Shown here in pieces: positions 47,573-61,440 of a stretch of DNA of 64,000 nt; position 1 is the first letter of the stretch; the number at the start of each line of letters is the position of its first letter. The stretch is from the NCBI GenBank assembly GCA_928212115.1, contig CAKMRJ010004445.1:74002066-74066065 (forward strand), given 5' to 3'. The notes under the pieces were generated by a model. That model was not told the DNA's origin. It was given only the letters and a program-made list of their open reading frames with translations, and ran no database searches. The translations under genes were made by a program, and so were the position numbers. This stretch comes from Lactuca virosa (lineage: Eukaryota; Streptophyta; Magnoliopsida; Asterales; Asteraceae).

Positions 47573-47791
47573 ATGGTGGTTACGAGGCGTTTTGTGACTG
47601 GATCCGGATCGGGATCAGGGCAGGGAGATCAGGAGGCCCCGACGGAGCCCGAGATTATCGGACAGGGTGGGCCAGCGTTGACAGAGGATCGTGTCAGGGA
47701 GATCATCCGCGAAGAGGTGGTCGGGATTGTCCGGGGTCAGATTCCAGAGATGTTTGGGATTGGAGGCTATGTCTTGAGGAGTAGTTTGTAA
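47573..47791 (+). CDS. Element C gag N-terminal open frame (72 codons)
   Basis: It starts at an ATG (MVVTRRFVTGSGSGSG), continues with TEDRVREIIREEVVGIVRGQ and IPEMFG, and stops at TAA 47789-47791. It corresponds only to the N-terminus of the gypsy gag in element D. There is no capsid core and no zinc knuckle. The same segment, more damaged, is kept in element A, so the family seems to retain just this stretch. Confidence 0.6.
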   Translation: MVVTRRFVTGSGSGSGQGDQEAPTEPEIIGQGGPALTEDRVREIIREEVVGIVRGQIPEMFGIGGYVLRSSL

Positions 47792-48579
47792 CCCAGTATA
47801 GGGCAGAGGTTGCTTCAGCTACTGCAGTTCAGCTGTGGACGACTGAGCTGGTGAGTGAGTTGGGGTGCGAGACCCTGAATGATATAATTTCTAGAGCCCG
47901 AGAGCGGGAAATTTTCTTGGAGCACCTTGGGAAGAGGGGTATTATGCAGGATGTCTGCGGACAGGGTCCCACAGGATGGTTATTCAACATTGTCAGGATT
48001 CAGTGGTTTTAGTAACCATTATTGATTGGCGGATGAGAGCGCCAAGGGAAGTAGCTCGTTGCTGAAATATTAGTTGGAGCACCTATCTTTAGGTCTTCAA
48101 GATTTGAGTGTGGGATCATTCAAGTATTAGAGACTGTCGGTTTCACTGGGATTCAGGAAGTGTTCATCCAGTTCTTTGAAGTGTGTGATTATTTTGAATT
48201 GGATAGTGATGGAGCACTAGTTGATAAGCGCTAGTGGTGATCGAGTCGATCATTGTAAGGCAAGAAGGATTGGGGGTCTTTCAATTCTCTTGTGCCTTGA
48301 GAATTTAGTTGATTCTAAGTGGGGGAGAATCGTCTAGGGTTTCAGAAGCGGGAGCAGTAATATGTATGAAACTAGGATGAGTTTCGCATCCTCTTTAGGA
48401 GGGAAGGCGGTCGGGTGGCCGTCTAGGTTGAGGATCGGGTAAGTTGGGAGTTTAGAAAACGTTCCAACTTTTGGTTCGTGTTTTTCATTGGCAATAGATA
48501 GCAGGTTTCAGAAACCATGTTAGGGCTCCAGTTAGGACTCAAGTTCAGTTGAGTGTTAGGTCGAGTGTGTTTTCGGACC

Positions 48580-48990
48580 AGTATGGAAAGTGTTGTAAGA
48601 CTACGGGGGTAGCCGTAGCATTCACTAACAGTCAGATAGTATGGAAAGTGTTGTAAGACTACGGGGGTATCCGTGGCATTCACTAACAGTCAAATAGTAT
48701 GGAAAGTGTTGTAAGACTACGGGGGTAGCCGTAGCATTCACTAGCAGTCAGATAGTATGGAAAGTGTTGTAAGACTACGGGGGTAGCCGTAGCATTCACT
48801 AACAGTCAGATAGTATGGGAAGTGTTGTGAGACTACGGGGGTAGCCGTAGCCTTCACTAACAGATAGTTAGCATGGAAAGTGTCGTAAGTCTGCGGGTGT
48901 AGCCATAACATTCATGAAGTTGGCAGATAGTGATAGAGTATCGTGAGACTGCAGGTGTAGCCTTAGCATTAACTAGGGTGGTAGATGGCA
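48580..48990 (+). repeat. 58-bp tandem repeat, five to seven copies
   Basis: Unit starts at 48580, 48638, 48696, 48754, 48812 and 48870, exactly 58 bases apart. Each unit runs agtatggaaagtgttgtaag, then actacgggggtagccgtag, then a cattcactaacagtcagat end. The first five are almost identical, the sixth is diverged and a seventh is decayed. Each unit contains the inverted pair ctacggggg / gccgtag. Confidence 0.9.
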
Positions 48991-49318
48991 TGAGCGTGTT
49001 GTTAGAACGCGAAAGGAACAGTAGTACCCACCAGTTCGGGTGCAGCAGTGAGGATATGGAAATCCACGGATTGGATTTTAGAATTGCCCAGATGGATTAG
49101 ATCTGGTTGAGCCAGTGATAAGACTGTAGGAGCGCCACTATAATTATGAGATCAAGGAAGCAATGGACTGCTTAAAGTCATTAGTGATATAAGGCTACCA
49201 TTGGTCAGGTAGCAATCACTTTTAGCCTGGGATTTGGTGACGTTAGGATTCGACGCATGGACCCGATCGGCTGGAGACCCGGAAGGTCTCGGTAGATTGT
49301 AGAAAGCAGCCATGTGGC

Positions 49319-50089
49319 TGTTGGGTTTTGTATACTACAACATCCTATGGTGCACATACAACCCTAAATGCCTTGGATCTATGTTTTCTCTAATTATACA
49401 TGTAATGGTATTTCCAAAGCATTAAGCCTATAACTAGCATGCAATTGACATAAATAATATGAAATACAAGTTAGGATGACATACCTCTTATGTAGCTTGA
49501 AACATTGTTGTGTTTGGCCTTAAGAGCTTAGAACCAAAAGTATGAATGCCTCAAATGGCTCACAACTCACCTAGGACAAAGGTGGCTCTTGAGAGATAAT
49601 TCCATGCACCAAAAATCGCCCATATTTCTCTAAGAAAAGATGCACACGTTTTTGGTCATGAAGCAACATATTTATATGGTGGATTCTAAGGGTCATGGGT
49701 TTAACCCAAATCCATACCTATGGGTTTTATGATCTATGGTTCATGTGGCCCAACTCTTTATGTATCCATACATAAACTTGGTCCAACATGGATCATAAGC
49801 CCAACACATATAAATATAACTAATTATCATAATTAGTCCCTATAGATTTAATTAGTCTCTTTTGATCACTAAATTAATTCCAAATTAATTCTTGATCAAT
49901 ACTAATTAAAACATTTGATTTCATATTAATATATTACAACTTATAATATATTAATAAATCATATATAACCTTCTCTCAAGAGTCCATCCTAACAAATTGT
50001 CTTGGTGCTATGCAACCCAAATGGATCATGCTACTCTCGGGTCGAGTACATACCAATAATAGTTATGGGCTTAGACACCTAATCCAACA
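49319..50089 (-). mobile_element. Copia solo LTR with perfect target duplication
   Basis: It begins TGTTGGGTTTTG and ends AATCCAACA, and is similar to the element E LTRs over its length. GTGGC flanks it at 49314-49318 and 50090-50094. No internal sequence is left. This is the product of recombination between the two LTRs of one insertion in element C. A TATA box (atataaata) lies on the minus strand near 49670. Confidence 0.92.
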
Positions 50090-50584
50090 GTGGCAACATG
50101 TTGTTTTGGGCAGTCTTAGCGGTTGGGCAGTACTAGTATTGGTGCTTTAGGTTGAAAATACGGACAGAATAACAGATTGCTTAGGTTATGCTTAGTCAGT
50201 CACAGCAGGATTATTTGAGCCTTCTGTCAAGAATAAGTGCTTTATTGTTGACTATGGTCAGTGGTTTTGCTTCTGATGGTAGCATCAGGATAATCAAGGA
50301 AGAAAGTGTGCATTTGGTCAGTCACTCGAGGAAGATTAAGCTTGGTAAAGCTCAGCATGGGTGGTCTGCCAGGGAGTCAGACCATCTCGAGACTACAGAT
50401 TTCAGACTGAGTTGATGTTATCATGTTGCAAGGGGTTCGTTTATTTTCGGGTCTTAAAACCCTGCGAGGGATGATTTGGATTGCCTTGGAAGGGTTGGGT
50501 ATGCTTGTAGTTGTAGCCGTGTTGCTCAATTTATTTGGCTTGACAGGAGTGGTAAGGAAAGATTTCGAGGACGAAATCTAATTT

Positions 50585-50598
50585 AAGTGGGGGAGAGT
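50585..50598 (+). other. Polypurine tract of element C
   Basis: aagtgggggagagt immediately before the 3' LTR, preceded by gaggacgaaatc as in other gypsy elements here. Confidence 0.85.
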
Positions 50599-50945
50599 TG
50601 TAACATCCTGTATAAAATAGAGTTTTTAAATAATAAACCCGGAACCCCAAGATGTAAATTTATAATGTATATTATTTTATAATGGCCCTAAAACCAATAA
50701 TATTTAGCGGAGAGTGGTTTCGGGGAGCTAAATGATATATTTTAGACTTTCGGGGGTCAAAGTGTAGTTTCAGGTTGTATTGTGTAAAGATTTTTAGAAG
50801 TTAGGGTGTGTTTGGTAAGTACTGGACTGGATTTGAAATAGATTTCAGAAGGCAGGGGCTAAATCGTAAATTTCAGATTCATTTTGAAAAGATTAATAGA
50901 GGGAGGGGCCATTGTTGTTATTATGGGGAGAAGTTTATGAGTCGT

Positions 50946-50953
50946 GTATATAA
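50946..50953 (+). promoter_or_regulatory. Probable TATA box of element C
   Basis: gtatataa lies ~350 bases into the LTR, followed by a C-rich stretch (cccgccgctaccctcg) as in plant promoters. Confidence 0.6.
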
Positions 50954-51517
50954 CCCGCCGCTACCCTCGATCAAACCCTAACCCTAGGAGTTGAATGCAG
51001 CCGCCACCTTCTTCACCTCCTATCCTCAGCTGCAGCCACCACGTCGCCTGCCATTTTGCCATCGAAACAACACCTTCACTACGTCGCCGGACGTCGTGCG
51101 TAGCCGGGGAGAGACCACCGAGAGCATTCGAAGGTAGCTGCACCGGTTAGAGATCGGAGAACCGTTCTCGTGATCGCCTCCGCCACTCTGAACGGTCGCT
51201 GACAGTTACTGCCAATCGTTAGGTTAGCCGCTGCCGCCGTTTCTGTTGTTTGCTGGAGACCAAGACCGACGATGGAACGTCGTTCAGTCATAAATGAAGG
51301 GTAGCAAGTCGTAGCGCCTATGCCGCCTCCTCCTCGTATGTGAAGCCGGAGAAACGAGACCATGGTGAGCCACCGCTCTGCCGCTGTTGCTGCCTCCGTA
51401 CGCCACCGTGAAGTGGGTGGTCACGTTTATTTCCGAGCAAAAGCGTGCTTAGTGTGTGTATTTCCGTTAGGAGGGTGTGTGTGTGCTTTGTTTGATTGGA
51501 AAACCAAGAAGCCACCA

Positions 51518-51697
51518 CCACCACCGTGAGGTGGTGGCTGTCACCCTCTACCACCGCCGGCCAAGGGTGGCTGTGGGTGTGTGTTTATCTATTGTGTGTG
51601 TGCGTGTGTGTTTATTTTGGGTTTTTGTGTTGTATGTTGTAATCGGTAAAGGAATAATCAAAAAGAAAAACTCATAACCACCACCGTGAGGTGGTGG
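51518..51697. repeat. CCACCACC-4 nt-GGTGGTGG hairpins (two; a third at 53443-53462)
   Basis: Perfect 8-bp arms with 4-base loops lie at 51518-51537 and 51678-51697, 160 bases apart. A third copy (loop acga) is at 53443-53462 beyond the nested element. The surrounding DNA is rich in (gt)n. Confidence 0.8.
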
Positions 51698-51752
51698 CTG
51701 GCTCCACCAGCCGCTGTGTTGGGTGGCGGTGTGCTTGTTTGTGTTTGGATTC

Positions 51753-53398
51753 TGTTGGGATTAGAACCCTAATTGTGATTTGATGAACAAGATGCGGAAA
51801 ATAAGAACAAACACAAATATGAAGATATGTCGAATGATCACTCGATTTATTCAATTATGAGGAACATATTACACTTTAAGAATAAGAATCTAACTTTACA
51901 AGAAACCTCACAATGTGGCGGCTACATTTTGCCTCACTCTTAACCCTAATAATGAATAATACTTGACTATTTATAGGGAAAAGACAAGTCTTGGGCTTTT
52001 AACCTACACTTCATCAAGGGGGCCCATTTCCATCATCCATGAAGTACTTTGAAACCCTACAATCTCCCCCTCAAAGTATGGAATGGATGACAATGCTTCA
52101 ACTTCCAAAACAAGCATCTAGAAAATAAGAAATGATATTGCAACGAGGAATATTTGAAGCAATCCACGAATCTTGATTCTTCAATAGTCTTCAACCACGG
52201 GTTCTAGGATATATATAAAAACCAAGCACTGAAGTAATGTTTTTAAACTTCATTTTTTGATGTAATCCCAAAGATCTTCAATAAAACCAAACCCGCCATA
52301 AAAACCCATTTTAGAACAAAGAAACCAAATCACTTCTAGTCTTTGAAGAGCTCCCCCTCCAAGTTACAATGATCTTCAAATAAGCTAACGATATAAGTCA
52401 CCAAAAATTATCATGTAATAACCCAAATTTTAAGATTCGTAACGCCACTTGATCGAGAAAATACTAGAAGTCGGAGATATAACAAGTCCTTAGAAGAGCT
52501 CGATGAAGAACTGCTACTGTAAAGGATACTTATCTGTAAAAGCTTTAGAAGAGCTCGATGAAGAACTGCTACTGTAAAAACTACCTTCATAATTCTACCA
52601 CAAGCTTTATCAAAGATCTTCAAATTTGAAAAGTCACAAATCCAATTTCGAATGGCCATACCAAATTCTCCCCCGATTTATAATAAAAAACGTGATTATA
52701 AAGCCTTCAAATGGTCATGAGAATGATCTTGAATGGATAAAAAATTACTATGCTCCCCCGTGACAAAATGATATACACAATGAAGTATAAAATTCGAAAA
52801 AGTCGTGAAAATTTTCGTTATTACGAAAAACGACTTTCCGGACCGCCAAGACTTGATGGAATCTTTATTTTGCTGTTCACGAAAAAATATATGCATTAAA
52901 GAATTAAAAACTATTCACCAGCCCTCAAATTTGTAAACTTTTCTGAATATTGGGCAGAAACTGTCACTTGCTGAAAGACAGGGGCTGGAATGGTAATTCT
53001 GCATCAATATACCCCTTTATTTGTAACAAAATCTGGAAATGGTCCAAAACTGCCAGGCATGAAAAGTATAGGGACCAGATCGTCAAGTTCTTAAAGTTGC
53101 AGGGACCAAGTGTGAAACATTGAGTTATCTCCTTCCCCGCTTTAACGTCTGATTAAATGGACCATTGGAACGGTGAAGAACCCTAATTTTGATTTGATGA
53201 ACAAGATGCGGAAAATAAGAACAAACACAAATATGAAGATATGTCGAATGATCACTCGATTTATTCAATTATGAGGAACGAATTACACTTTAAGAATAAG
53301 AATCTAACTTTGCAAGAAACCTCACAACGTGGCGACTAAAATTTGCCTCACTCTTAACCCTAATAATGAATAATACATGACTATTTATAGGGAAAAGT
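51753..53398 (-). mobile_element. Small non-coding LTR-type element nested in the C LTR
   Basis: 51753-52061 runs from TGTTGGGATT to AACCCTACA and is followed in minus sense by a polypurine tract (ttgagggggagat). A truncated second copy of ~220 bases lies at about 53174-53398 (shared gatttgatgaacaagatgcg and cgatttattcaattatgagg). The ~1.1-kb interior has no coding frame. It contains a 33-base duplication (tagaagagctcgatgaagaa...) at 52493 and 52546. The right LTR lacks both ends, so boundaries on that side are uncertain, and no target duplication was found. Confidence 0.6.
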
Positions 53399-54614
53399 CA
53401 TTCGTTTGGGATGCTTGGAAATTTTATAGCCAAAAATCATAACCACCACCACGAGGTGGTGGCCGCCGCGGTGAGCCGCCGTTGACCACCACGACCCGAG
53501 GTGGTAGTGGGTGGTGCCCGACTAACAAAACCCTAATGGGCCTAGTGAAACCCTAGTGGGCATAATGAAACCCTAATGGGCCCAATGAAGCCCTAATTGA
53601 CCTAAAAGCCCAACCATGTGACTAATGGGCTAGTATTTGGGTTGGAAAACCCTAATTAGGGTTTGGAAAACCCTAATGTCATGAAACCCTAATTTTGGGG
53701 ATTTATCGGGACCCGCATTTAAATTAATTACTAAATTGAAAATGTTAATTAATAATCATTTGCAAATTAACCTAAGGAAATATTGGACTTAAGGGATTAA
53801 GTCCTTAATGGGTTAAGCAGGAACACTTAACCCTAATCGTCATTTCATGTGAAAACCCTAATTTCACTTGGGCTTTGAGTTGGGCCTTCCTATTGGGCTT
53901 TGGTGATTGGACTACTGATGGGCTATCCAATAACAAGTAAATTGACTAAAATATTTAGATGGGCTTTAGGGTAAGGCCCATGTGAAGGTATGGGCCCAAT
54001 TTGGAAAATCAGGCCATAGATGGGCCATAACTGGGCCTTGAGGACTATGAGAGGTTGGACCAATTGAAATGCCAAATGTTTGGACTGGACTAAGTGGTTG
54101 GGCCTTAGGGTAAGACCATGTAGAGGTCTGGGCTCAATTTGGAAAATTGGGCCATATATTGGGCTTTGGTCCATTAGTTGACTATTGGGCCTTTGGAGTG
54201 TGAGTTGGACCTTGGGCTTGGAACCCAATTATTAATTGGGTGTTGTTTTGATGTTGATAGCTCGGGAATCTGTCAACTAGCAGCTGGAGTTTTATCCCCG
54301 GGACTTCAGCAGTATGAGGTGAGTTTTCCTCACTATACCCAAGGGTCTAAGGCACCAAGGCCGGCCCTTTTGGATTGTTATCCTGATATGTTATGCTAGC
54401 ATGATTTGTTAGATCAGTATCCTGGTAGATAGGATGATATTATGCTATTATGATCTGTTAGATCGGTATCCTGGTAGATAGGATGTTATTAAGTTGTTAT
54501 GACCCGTTAGATCAGTTTGTCTGTCTATAGACTGTTATGTGATTATCTGTTATATGTGCACATGTTTGATTGGTGGTTGAGGGTCATCTGCTTTGTCCGA
54601 GAGCCAACAGACCT

Positions 54615-54895
54615 GGGCATTCTAACCTGATGGTTGTGAGCTGTGAGTATTCCATCCCGATGATGATTGGACTCATAGTGTGTGGGCATTCCAACCCGAT
54701 GGTTGTGGGCCAAGAGTATTCCATCCCGAGGATGATTGGACTCATAGTGTGCGGGCAATCCAACCTGATGGTTGTGGGCCGAGGGTATACCATCTTGAGG
54801 ATGACTGGACCCATATTATGTTGGCATTCCAACCCGATGGTTGAGGGCCTGGGGTATTCCAACCCGATGGTTGATTGGAACCATAATATGATGTT
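54615..54895 (+). repeat. 69-bp tandem repeat, four copies
   Basis: Unit starts at 54615, 54684, 54753 and 54822 are exactly 69 apart. Each unit contains gggcattccaacccgatgg, gtattccatcccgaggatg and attggactcatagtgtg. The halves of each unit resemble each other, so the true ancestral unit may be ~35 bp. Confidence 0.85.
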
Positions 54896-55156
54896 TGTGA
54901 TTATATGTGTATTGTTGTGTGTATGGGTATTTTGGGGGAACTCACTAAGCTTTGTGCTTACGGTTTCAGTTTATTTTTTCAGGTGCTTCAGATGTCTCGG
55001 CAAGGCGAAGGCGTGACCGTACACATCCTTTTATTTTGGACTTATGGTTTATGGGATACTCTGATATTAAACTATTTTGAAAACGTTTTTTAATAACTAA
55101 TGGCTTTTGGATGTTTGAAAAAGTTTTAAATTAGCTTGATTTTTATGGGTGTTACA

Positions 55157-55346
55157 AGTCATCCCCAAGCAAACAGTCAGAATAAACGAAACAAAACCGT
55201 ATACTAATAGTGAAGGTCCGCTGGAACGTCACGCGAACTAATAGAGAAGACCAAATGAAACAAAAGTACCCACATCTTTTCCCTAGCTCTTAAGTAACCA
55301 CTCTAGAACTAATTTCGGGACAAAAGTCCCTCTAACAGGGGGATGA
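55157..55346 (+). mobile_element. 3' tail of gypsy element I with polypurine tract
   Basis: 190 bases remain between the end of element C and the next LTR. It ends gtccctctaacagggggatga, where taacagggggatga (55333-55346) is a polypurine tract. The coding part of I has been cut away to the left. Confidence 0.6.
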
Positions 55347-57938
<2,592 letters not shown>

Positions 57939-59977
57939 TGTGATTTCATCATCAAAGTGATGATTCCAATTTCAAGATGCTTGCTTAAACCTGTAAATGC
58001 ATCTCTTGATCGTACATACTTTATTAGGATGCTTTTGATCAACAAAACCTTCGTCTTGAACCATATAAACATCTTCTTCCAAGTGTCCATTTAGAAAATG
58101 GTTCAGGTGTGGCATGGTGAGTGAATGGCATTTCTATAGTCAATTTCTATTTGTTCCTTCTAACCTATGGTATATATGATATAAATGGTGTTATATTATC
58201 ATGCTTTTAACAAAATACAATTTCATATCACATAATAGAGGCAAAAATAATATCATATATGAAAAAGATCATGTTTATTAAGCTTTATGCAAATAAAATT
58301 AGACAACAAGAAAGATAGGTGATTTACCTTTTAATATAGTTAAGAAGAAAACCAAGACGTCCAAAGTAGAAAATTTCTACCAAGTAGCACATCACATCAG
58401 CAATCACCAAGCACGAGAGACACATTCCTCGTGTTTTGGAAATTTCAACCAGAACCATGTATGGGGATAGGATTTGAGCTGCCAAAAGATGGGGACATGA
58501 AGAGAGTATGATTTTCTTGGTTTTCAATTCTCTCTCTATGGATACTAGAGCCCCCTATTTATCATGCCTCAAACCCTAGACGTTTCCCTCTTTTATGGAA
58601 GGTTTCCATCATATGGAAACCTTTTAATTATAGAAAAAATTATTATTTAATATAATTATTATATAACTATATTATTTAATTCTCTCAATAATTAAACTTT
58701 ATATTTATCACAAATAAATCCCTCTTCTTTTATTTACTAACTAATCCAACAACTTTTGATGATTAACAATTTAGTCATTACTTTTCTTGCTTATATATCT
58801 AAGATATGTGTGTAACCCTAATATGCATATGTATTTTATATTACTAGTCTGTTTTGGTAGTGAGGATAGTTCCAAAAACTCTCACTTGAAAATGCCACAA
58901 CAACTCTAAGTTGAACTCAAAAATCGCATAAAATATTTCATCTCTATGACAAGTACTACATTTAAAAACATATAACGTATGTATAGTAGTCCTAGTAAGT
59001 GATCTAGTACCCCTTCGTTATATGACATCTGGATGAATATAAGAAATTCAATAATGTCAATATCAAACATTTAAAATTATTTTTATCGATAGTGATTCGT
59101 GCTAACCACAAAGCATACAACATACTTGATCAAGTATCAATCCAGTCTTAGTACGATCATACATTTTAGTTTCAACACGCAATCATCATGGGGCCCATGT
59201 ATATTACTTCACTTTTTTAGACAGACAGACAAATATACTTTGACTACATAAACATCACCCACTCATCATGTTACATCTAATCCTTACATATATGGCTGAT
59301 AATTATGAAAAACATTCATGAATAGTGAAGGCATATCAGACAGTCTATTAAGATCCTATGTATCTACGTTTTTAAAGATGCATGATATTACTATTTTAGA
59401 ATTTCTTTATGTTATAGGCCACAAATTAATCTCTCTAAGAATAATGCCCATCTATGGAGGTTTAAATATATTTATATCTACGGTGTAGTAAACATCTAAA
59501 TGGAACACAATGATGTACTGAAAGTACTTGCTCTGTAGCATATTATTAAGATCTCTATAATAATCATCATTACATCATAAAAGTTCATATGTATCAACTC
59601 CTTAGTTATTAAATTCTACAAGTACACTCAAGTTAATTCATTGCAAATCCAATTCATAGGCCTTAGTATAAGAATCATGCTTTGTCTACGTCAAAGGCCT
59701 AGTGAACCGATTAGTTAGATACTAATATAATATAACTTTGATGACGATATTCTCCTTAAAATCACAAATCTTAACTACGAACATCAATCAAATATTATGG
59801 TTTGGAAGTCTGCCTTGGTGTTACTCTTTACTAAACTTTTCTTTGCTACTCTTACATCAAGAACATGTATGTCGTCTTTTTTGAAGCTTTTGAGGATAAT
59901 TTATGTATTTTATCCAATAATCATTGTTATAATTAGCTTTGATATTGCCTCATGCTCGACGCATACTACACATCATC

Positions 59978-60069
<92 letters not shown>

Positions 60070-60620
60070 GAACGATCCCAATGCTAAAGCATACTAAAGT
60101 CGATTTATTCTATATATGTATGAATTGTGACTTAACTCAACTTGGAGTCTAAGTCAATCTCTATAGATCATGATGCGAATATGTGATCTTCCCAAGTATT
60201 TAATAGAATCAATTCTTGAGCCAAGCTCGTGCAAAGTTAAGACTCTTCTTCTATATGATACAAGAAGAAGACAATAGGGTTAACACTTCTTCTGGCATAT
60301 TTTTTATGATTTATCTTTATTTTTTATGAATCCAAATAAAATACAAATCCCAAGAACGAGATGTATGTTTAGGTCAAGGGATATGTAAAATACAAATCCC
60401 AAGAACGAGATGTATGTTTAAGTCAAGGGATATGATATTACTACCCCTGATTTTATAATCATACCTCTCTAAGACTATCCCCATTGGATATAAGTTTGTT
60501 GTTTGGTTGGTGAGTTTATATTAAAATAATCTAAAACCCTTTCCAATTCCACCAAATATGTCTTCACTGTGAACTACATTCACCCACTTTTTTATTATTA
60601 CTTTTTCTAATATGTGGATG

Positions 60621-60680
<60 letters not shown>

Positions 60681-60887
60681 GTTATTTAGTAAAATATAAT
60701 TTTAAAAACCAAACAAAATTATTTCTAACTAGATAATAATTCTTATCTTCTAGGTATGTGTACTACAAAATAATAATAATAAAAATAATAAAAAAAATCC
60801 CCTTTAAATAGACTATAATATCGACATACTTTCATATCCAATTCTGATTCTCTATTTCTTATCTTTTTCGATTTCGTATTTTTTGTC
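57939..60887. other. AT-rich spacer with decayed LTR-like DNA and microsatellites
   Basis: No gene recognised. The stretch 58540-58750 has the look of a decayed copia LTR (A/T-rich inverted phrases ending ctaatccaac) but no ends could be fixed. (TA)n with a short (CA)n lies at about 59979-60069, an interrupted (TA)n at 60629-60680, and a 49-bp tandem duplication (aaaatacaaatcccaagaac...) at 60338-60435. Confidence 0.45.
60338..60435. repeat. 49-bp tandem duplication
   Basis: Two copies starting at 60338 and 60387 differ at one or two positions (aggtcaaggg versus aagtcaaggg). A recent local duplication. Confidence 0.85.
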
Positions 60888-61440
60888 ATGGATCCTTCGT
60901 TTCCAAATACATTTAGCTTGAATTTTTGTTGCTCTCAAGAACATCCAAATACTCAATACTATGAAAACTCTCAGTTCTTTTCGAATGTCAACCAAGCCTC
61001 TGGAAATTTTCAAATCTCACAAAACATTGAAAAACAACCACGAGGCAATAAATGGTATGTTGCTGAAGATATTGCTTTAATGCCATCATGGTGTATTGCT
61101 AGTCAAAACAAGACTCATGGCAAAAACCAGAAAAAAAGTATCATTATGGGCACGAGTAAGTGAACTATATGCCGAAGCTCACGCTGAAAAGCCAGGAAAG
61201 TTTGGTAATAGAAATGAAGGTCAAATGAGAGGTCGCTGTAAACGGCTTAGCAAAAAAATGCCCAAAAGTGGGTTGGTGCCTATCAGGAAGCATATCATCG
61301 AAAAAGAAGTGGAATGAGAGAGAAAGATATTGAAAACGAAGCTCATAAATATTATGAGGCAAATGGGAACGACAAGTTTAACGACTTAGTTGTTTTTAAT
61401 GAAGTTATGTGTAAAATTCCGAAGTGGGTTATACAGAAAG
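60888..61440 (+). pseudogene. PIF/Harbinger ORF1-type SANT/Myb-like protein, interrupted
   Basis: It starts at ATG 60888 (MDPSFPNTFSLNF). The SANT/Myb-like region begins NKWYVAEDIALMPSWCIASQ with its spaced tryptophans and goes on as SLWARVSELYAEAHAEKPGK, NRNEGQMRGRCKRLSK and, in the first frame again, QKWVGAYQEAYHRKRSG, KYYEANGNDKFNDLVVFNEV and CKIPKWVIQKVL. One base is gained in the A run near 61134 and one lost in the A run near 61252, so the frame is restored between them. The protein is cut at 61440 by the copia LTR of element F. ORF1 binds DNA and helps the transposase of PIF/Harbinger elements. The C-terminal part (the region preserved at 2950-3618) must lie beyond the window. Confidence 0.8.

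Larger units (their letters stand above)
47431..50598 (+). mobile_element. Element C interior: non-autonomous gypsy element
   Basis: It begins with the conserved leader (gtaggtgtgaaaggtagtat). A short gag start, a non-coding body, a 58-bp tandem repeat, a copia solo LTR and a polypurine tract at 50585-50598 follow. No protease, reverse transcriptase or integrase was found. The body near 47860-48000 matches element A near 22200-22330 in complement. Its own 5' LTR and primer site are missing at 47430. Confidence 0.75.
50599..55156 (+). mobile_element. Element C 3' LTR (with a nested insertion)
   Basis: It starts TGTAACATCCTG and ends GGGTGTTACA. A TATA box is at 50946-50953, followed by a GC-rich leader. 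Three ccaccaccgtgaggtggtgg hairpins lie on both sides of a nested non-coding element (51753 to about 53398). Further on come aaaccctaat repeats (53520-53700), ~50-base units around gttagatcagtatcctggta (54407-54525) and a 69-bp tandem (54615-54895). The last two are the complements of repeats in element A, so A and C are relatives. Confidence 0.75.

Noticed and set aside
48580..48990. CRISPR array, suggested by regular 58-bp periodicity
   Set aside because: Units are contiguous and alike over the full 58 bases with no unique spacers, in a plant retrotransposon.
50960..51360. GC-rich frames after the C TATA box as a host gene first exon
   Set aside because: The sequence lies inside the LTR of element C, is open in several frames at once, and shows no family motif.
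51762..52061. Telomere-like aaccctaat phrases here and at 53500-53700 as interstitial telomere repeats
   Set aside because: They are spaced irregularly with unrelated bases between and lie inside an LTR; they are not TTTAGGG arrays.
59952..60152. Long open frames of alternating isoleucine and tyrosine
   Set aside because: They are translations of a (TA)n microsatellite with no stop by chance, not proteins.
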